Positions 34,928 to 37,601 of a DNA stretch of 37,601 nucleotides are shown here, one piece after another. This stretch comes from Burkholderiales bacterium (GTDB lineage Bacteria; Pseudomonadota; Gammaproteobacteria; Burkholderiales; Ga0077523). Every line of letters starts with the position of its first letter. Position 1 is the first letter of the stretch. A program made the position numbers and the translations under genes. A model generated the notes under the pieces. The model searched no databases. It saw only the letters and a program-made list of their open reading frames with translations, and was not told the DNA's origin. Location: NCBI GenBank assembly GCA_019747905.1, contig JAIEQG010000130.1, forward strand, positions 1-37,601, written 5' to 3'.

Positions 34928-35839
34928 ATGGCGCAGGCAATGCTGGGCCGGTCTTCGAAGTATCTCCTCCATGCAGCCTGTGCGCCACTGTTGGCTACCC
35001 TCGCGGCAAGCGCTCACGGCGCACCGCTCGGGCTCAACCTCGAAGTCGGTTACAACCGCGACAGCAACGTGACGCGGGCACCGCAAGGCAGCCCCGACGT
35101 CCTGAGCGACCAGTACCTTGGATTGAACCTCGGCAAGAACTTCATTTTCCCGCTGACCGAACGCACGCGTTTCGTGGTCAACGGTTTCGTGGGCGGCGAG
35201 AAGTTCCTCGAGTTCGACGGCCTTTCGCGCGTTCTCTATGGCGTGCAGGGCACGTGGCAGTTCCGGCCTTCGGGCGAGTACAGCGCTCCCACGTTCGGCG
35301 TGTTCGTCCGCGTGTCGGGCGACCAGTACCGCTCCACCCTGCGCGACGGCTATCGCGCATCCGCCGGCGTGTCGGTGCGCAAGCCGGTCACCGATCGCAT
35401 CGAGGTGCTGGGCGTGGCGGCCTACAACGCGCGCAACGCCCACGACGCCGTGTTCGACACGCGTGACTGGTCGGCGAAGCTCAACGTCGACTATTCCCTG
35501 TTCGGGCGCGATACTCTGTATTTCGGCGGCGAGTACCGGCGCGGCGATACGGTGTCCACCACGCAGTCGTCGGCGCCGCTGTCCAGCATCGCCAAGGCCA
35601 CCGCCACGGACGACGCGTTCGACGACGGCATCGCGCGCTGGGCTTACCGTATCGAATCGACGACACTGATCGGGGCGATCGGCTACAACTTCGCGTTCGC
35701 TGCGGGCCAGTCGCTCGATCTTTCGTACCGTTACATCCGCTCCACCCCCACGGACTCCGTCACCTACGCCGGCTACGGCGGCAGCGAAACGCGCTACGTC
35801 GCCCACCAGCTCGGGCTCGCCTACCTGCTGCGGTTCTAG
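34928..35839 (+). CDS. Outer-membrane beta-barrel protein of unknown function
   Basis: The 303-residue exported protein starts at ATG 34928, with a G-rich ribosome site upstream; GTG 34925 is adjacent and less likely. The signal peptide runs to about residue 32 (ASAHGAP). The mature protein is a series of alternating strands with aromatic girdles: LNLEVGYNRDSNVTRAP, LSDQYLGLNLGKNF, RFVVNGFVGGEKFLEF, TLYFGGEYRRGDTV, SLDLSYRYIRSTP. The last strand ends VAHQLGLAYLLRF, with the terminal Phe recognised by the Bam machinery. The NRDSNVTRAP opening resembles surface or PEP-CTERM-linked barrels but I cannot place it in a named family. It may be co-transcribed with prfC. Confidence 0.75.
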   Translation: MAQAMLGRSSKYLLHAACAPLLATLAASAHGAPLGLNLEVGYNRDSNVTRAPQGSPDVLSDQYLGLNLGKNFIFPLTERTRFVVNGFVGGEKFLEFDGLSRVLYGVQGTWQFRPSGEYSAPTFGVFVRVSGDQYRSTLRDGYRASAGVSVRKPVTDRIEVLGVAAYNARNAHDAVFDTRDWSAKLNVDYSLFGRDTLYFGGEYRRGDTVSTTQSSAPLSSIAKATATDDAFDDGIARWAYRIESTTLIGAIGYNFAFAAGQSLDLSYRYIRSTPTDSVTYAGYGGSETRYVAHQLGLAYLLRF

Positions 35840-35876
35840 GGCCCGTCGGTGGGCCCTGGCCGGCAACCTGCCGGCC
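35838..35876 (+). terminator. Two perfect hairpins in tandem after the barrel gene
   Basis: AGGGCCC / GGGCCCT (35838-35857, 6-base loop) begins inside the stop codon and GGCCGGCA / TGCCGGCC (35858-35876, 3-base loop) follows at once. Both stems are perfect. No T run follows, so termination would rely on Rho or be weak, or the pair protects the mRNA end. Confidence 0.5.
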
Positions 35877-35899
35877 CGAGACTGGAATTCAGTCCACCA

Positions 35900-35913
35900 G
35901 AAGTCTAGACTTC
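35900..35913. promoter_or_regulatory. Perfect 14-base palindrome upstream of the TIR gene
   Basis: GAAGTCTAGACTTC is its own reverse complement and lies 78 bases before the TIR gene start. Its size and place fit a binding site for a dimeric repressor. No -10 or -35 boxes could be placed with confidence around it. Confidence 0.35.
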
Positions 35914-35990
35914 GGCCTCGCCCGAACGCCCCAGCCTCTTCGGAGCGTTGCCCGGGTGGCAGCCTGACTCGGATTCCGCACGATCACGGC

Positions 35991-37421
35991 ATGGCACCAC
36001 GACGCGTGTTCCTGAGCTACAGCCGCGAAGACAAGGCGGTGCTGCAGGAACTCCTGAACCAGATGCAGGCGACTCGCTACGACGAGCATCCGCTCGAAGC
36101 GTGGCACGACCTCGATCGCCAGGACGGCATCGAGGCGGGCGAGGACTGGCAGCGCCGCCTGAAGGAAGAGATCACCGGCTGCGAAGTCTTCTGCATCTTC
36201 CTCACCGCCAACTGGGCGAAGTCCAACAACTGCCGGGACGAGCTCCTCTGGGCGGAGGAATCGCACAAGCGCGTGGTGCAGATCCAGGTGCGCGAGACCG
36301 CGATCCCGCGGCCGAAGGCCTCACGGGTACCGAACGGTTCGGCGTGGATCGGTGCGGACATGGGGGAAGCCTCGCGCGGCCGCCGCGACGAACTGTGGCG
36401 CGGCGTGGTGAAGGAGATCCAGCGCATCGGCGGCCGCGAGGCCTCCATGACGCCCGCCGGCGATGGCGGCACTGGTGGCACTGCCGCCGCCCCCGTGAAG
36501 GATTTCGCAGCGCTGTGCGCCGTGATCGAATCGCTCCACGCGTACAAGCGGCTGCACGATTGCGTCCACGACCTGTACGACAAGAACTACAAGGCCATCC
36601 AGATCGAAGTGGCCCTGGGTGCCGTCGAGACGCGTACCCGCGCGGAATGCCGCACGTCGATCGAGCTGGCCCGCGCCGACATCCAGGGCACGTTGAAGGA
36701 CAAGAACGAACTGCTGAAGGACGATGCCGAACGCATCGAGGCGCTGCTGAAGGGCATCGAGGAGTTCAACACGGCCCTTGCCTCGGCACCCACCTTGCAG
36801 GATGCGGAGAAGCTCGAAGCCTTCAAGTTCGCGCTGCTCGCGTTCGGATCGATGCTGAGCCGGTCGCTGTCGTACTTCAATCGCCGGATGATGCTCTCTT
36901 CCAAGAACTTCAATCCGAAGCGCTTCGTGGAATCGCTCCGGGACATGATGGAAGAGCACCAGAGGCAGCGCAAGGACGAACTGGCCCGCTGGGCCGAACT
37001 GACGGACCCGGAAAGCGGTCTTCTGTACGAGCACGCGGCGCTGCAGGCAAACCAGGACACTCTCATGAACTGCGAACCCGACGACCTCGACGGCACACGC
37101 AAGCGCAAGGAGTTCCTCGACGGCTGGCCGAAGATCGCGAAACAGATGGATCCGCTGTTGAAGCTCTGGACCACCACGCCGGCCGACATCCGGCTGGACG
37201 AGGACACGCAGGAGAAGCGCAAGCTGCTGCCGCCGCGCTTCACCGCCGTCCAGGAGACGGTCGCGGGCAGCACCGAACCGCTCGACCCCGAACGATTGAA
37301 GACGTTGAAGCGCTGCTACGGTGACTTCTGGGATACGTTCGACAAGTATTTCCTCGGCGTCGACAAGACGCTGAAAGGCGAGTACGAACGCATCGAGATG
37401 GAAATGGAGCGCATGGCATGA
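35991..37421 (+). CDS. TIR-domain protein with a long helical C-terminus
   Basis: The protein has 476 residues from ATG 35991, with no strong ribosome site. Residues 1-150 are a TIR domain: RRVFLSYSREDKAVLQELL (box 1), then WHDLDRQDGIEAGEDWQRR and EVFCIFLTANWAKSNNCRDELLWAEES, where Glu84 is in the position of the catalytic Glu of NAD-cleaving TIR enzymes. A Gly/Ala linker (about 155-170, GGTGGTAAAP) leads to about 300 residues that look fully helical and charged, with coiled-coil-like runs (KDKNELLKDDAERIEALLKG, GEYERIEMEMERMA). The C-terminal part matches no family I know. TIR proteins of bacteria often act in phage defence by depleting NAD, but no Thoeris or CBASS partner is visible here. 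Confidence 0.83.
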   Translation: MAPRRVFLSYSREDKAVLQELLNQMQATRYDEHPLEAWHDLDRQDGIEAGEDWQRRLKEEITGCEVFCIFLTANWAKSNNCRDELLWAEESHKRVVQIQVRETAIPRPKASRVPNGSAWIGADMGEASRGRRDELWRGVVKEIQRIGGREASMTPAGDGGTGGTAAAPVKDFAALCAVIESLHAYKRLHDCVHDLYDKNYKAIQIEVALGAVETRTRAECRTSIELARADIQGTLKDKNELLKDDAERIEALLKGIEEFNTALASAPTLQDAEKLEAFKFALLAFGSMLSRSLSYFNRRMMLSSKNFNPKRFVESLRDMMEEHQRQRKDELARWAELTDPESGLLYEHAALQANQDTLMNCEPDDLDGTRKRKEFLDGWPKIAKQMDPLLKLWTTTPADIRLDEDTQEKRKLLPPRFTAVQETVAGSTEPLDPERLKTLKRCYGDFWDTFDKYFLGVDKTLKGEYERIEMEMERMA

Positions 37422-37439
37422 GCCACCCGGAGAGGGGCC
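37409..37439 (+). repeat. First copy of a 31-base direct repeat at the TIR gene end
   Basis: Contains the last codons and stop of the TIR gene (GCGCATGGCATGAGCC and on). It matches 37525-37555 at 30 of 31 positions, the only difference being A against C. The copies are 116 bases apart. Confidence 0.85.
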
Positions 37440-37456
37440 CCATGCAGCGCATGGGG
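37438..37456 (+). terminator. Hairpin after the TIR gene
   Basis: CCCCATGC, AGC, GCATGGGG: a perfect 8-base stem with a 3-base loop, 16 bases after the stop codon. No T run follows. The stretch between the two direct repeats otherwise shows nothing I recognise. Confidence 0.4.
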
Positions 37457-37524
37457 ATCGACGGCAAGGCGAATGCCTGCTGGCGCCGATGTAACGTCGG
37501 TAGAACCTGCACGGCTGATGGGAG

Positions 37525-37555
37525 GCGCATGGCATGAGCCACCCGGCGAGGGGCC
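37525..37555 (+). repeat. Second copy of the 31-base direct repeat
   Basis: Repeats the TIR gene 3' end including its last codons and the stop, but with no gene in front. It runs directly into the next BIME-like repeat. It looks like a partial duplication at the boundary. Confidence 0.85.
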
Positions 37556-37601
37556 GCCCCCACCCTAACCCTCCCCCATCTTCGATGGGGGAGGGGATGT
37601 A
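37556..37601. repeat. BIME-like palindromic repeat, cut by the window end
   Basis: GCCCCCACCCTAACCCTCCCCC, then ATCTTCGAT, then GGGGGAGGGG: the first unit of a cluster in the subtype seen at 5020 and 29371. Any further units lie outside the window. Confidence 0.8.

Noticed and set aside
35991-37421. Thoeris ThsB assignment for the TIR protein
   Set aside because: No ThsA-like SIR2/SLOG partner lies next to it, and the protein is much longer than ThsB.

Overview
This is a GC-rich window of ordinary chromosome from a Gram-negative proteobacterium, most likely a betaproteobacterium. The evidence is the high GC in third codon positions, a PEP-CTERM protein, a glcDEF glycolate oxidase of proteobacterial type, a lipoprotein with a lipobox, an outer-membrane barrel ending in aromatic Phe, and palindromic intergenic repeats of a type I associate with Burkholderiales and relatives. 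The species cannot be named from the sequence alone. I saw no rRNA, tRNA, transposase, integrase or CRISPR array.

Layout. (1) 1-2545, plus strand: the end of an HlyD-type membrane fusion protein, a secreted protein resembling acetoacetate decarboxylases, and two tandem orphan tail-tube (gp19 family) proteins. (2) 2550-8494, minus strand: an amidase translationally coupled to a CoxE-like VWA protein, a PEP-CTERM protein, a MoxR AAA+ ATPase and a LysR regulator. A decayed copy of the moxR 3' end lies between the VWA and PEP-CTERM genes. (3) 8623-21234, plus strand: a glyoxylate/glycolate block of gcl, hyi, an EamA transporter, a two-subunit Tat-exported molybdenum hydroxylase (iorAB-like), a secreted cupin, a type-2 glycerate kinase and glcDEF. 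GlcDEF oxidises glycolate to glyoxylate, Gcl condenses two glyoxylates to tartronate semialdehyde, Hyi interconverts this with hydroxypyruvate, and the kinase phosphorylates glycerate. Tartronate semialdehyde reductase is not in the window. (4) 21242-25919: a histidine kinase divergent from a 1010-residue REC-PAS-GAF-GGDEF-EAL-REC protein, probably a signalling pair acting on cyclic di-GMP. (5) 25965-29323: an unknown protein, a lipoprotein, a fatty acid desaturase and a TIM-barrel isomerase-like protein. (6) 29574-33014, minus strand: glutathione-dependent formaldehyde oxidation (S-formylglutathione hydrolase and class III alcohol dehydrogenase) plus an MHS-family transporter. (7) 33295-37421, plus strand: prfC, an outer-membrane barrel and a TIR-domain protein.

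At five intergenic sites (5020-5199, 10442-10562, 15853-15967, 29371-29550 and 37556 to the end) lies one family of G/C-rich palindromic repeats arranged like BIMEs.

Most of the window is recognisable metabolism and signalling. The candidates for something less described are the orphan pair of tube proteins, the TIR protein with a long unrecognised helical C-terminus, the roughly 1.4 kb segment bounded by the duplicated moxR end, and the possible use of the iorAB-like enzyme to feed the glycolate route. None is proven by sequence alone.
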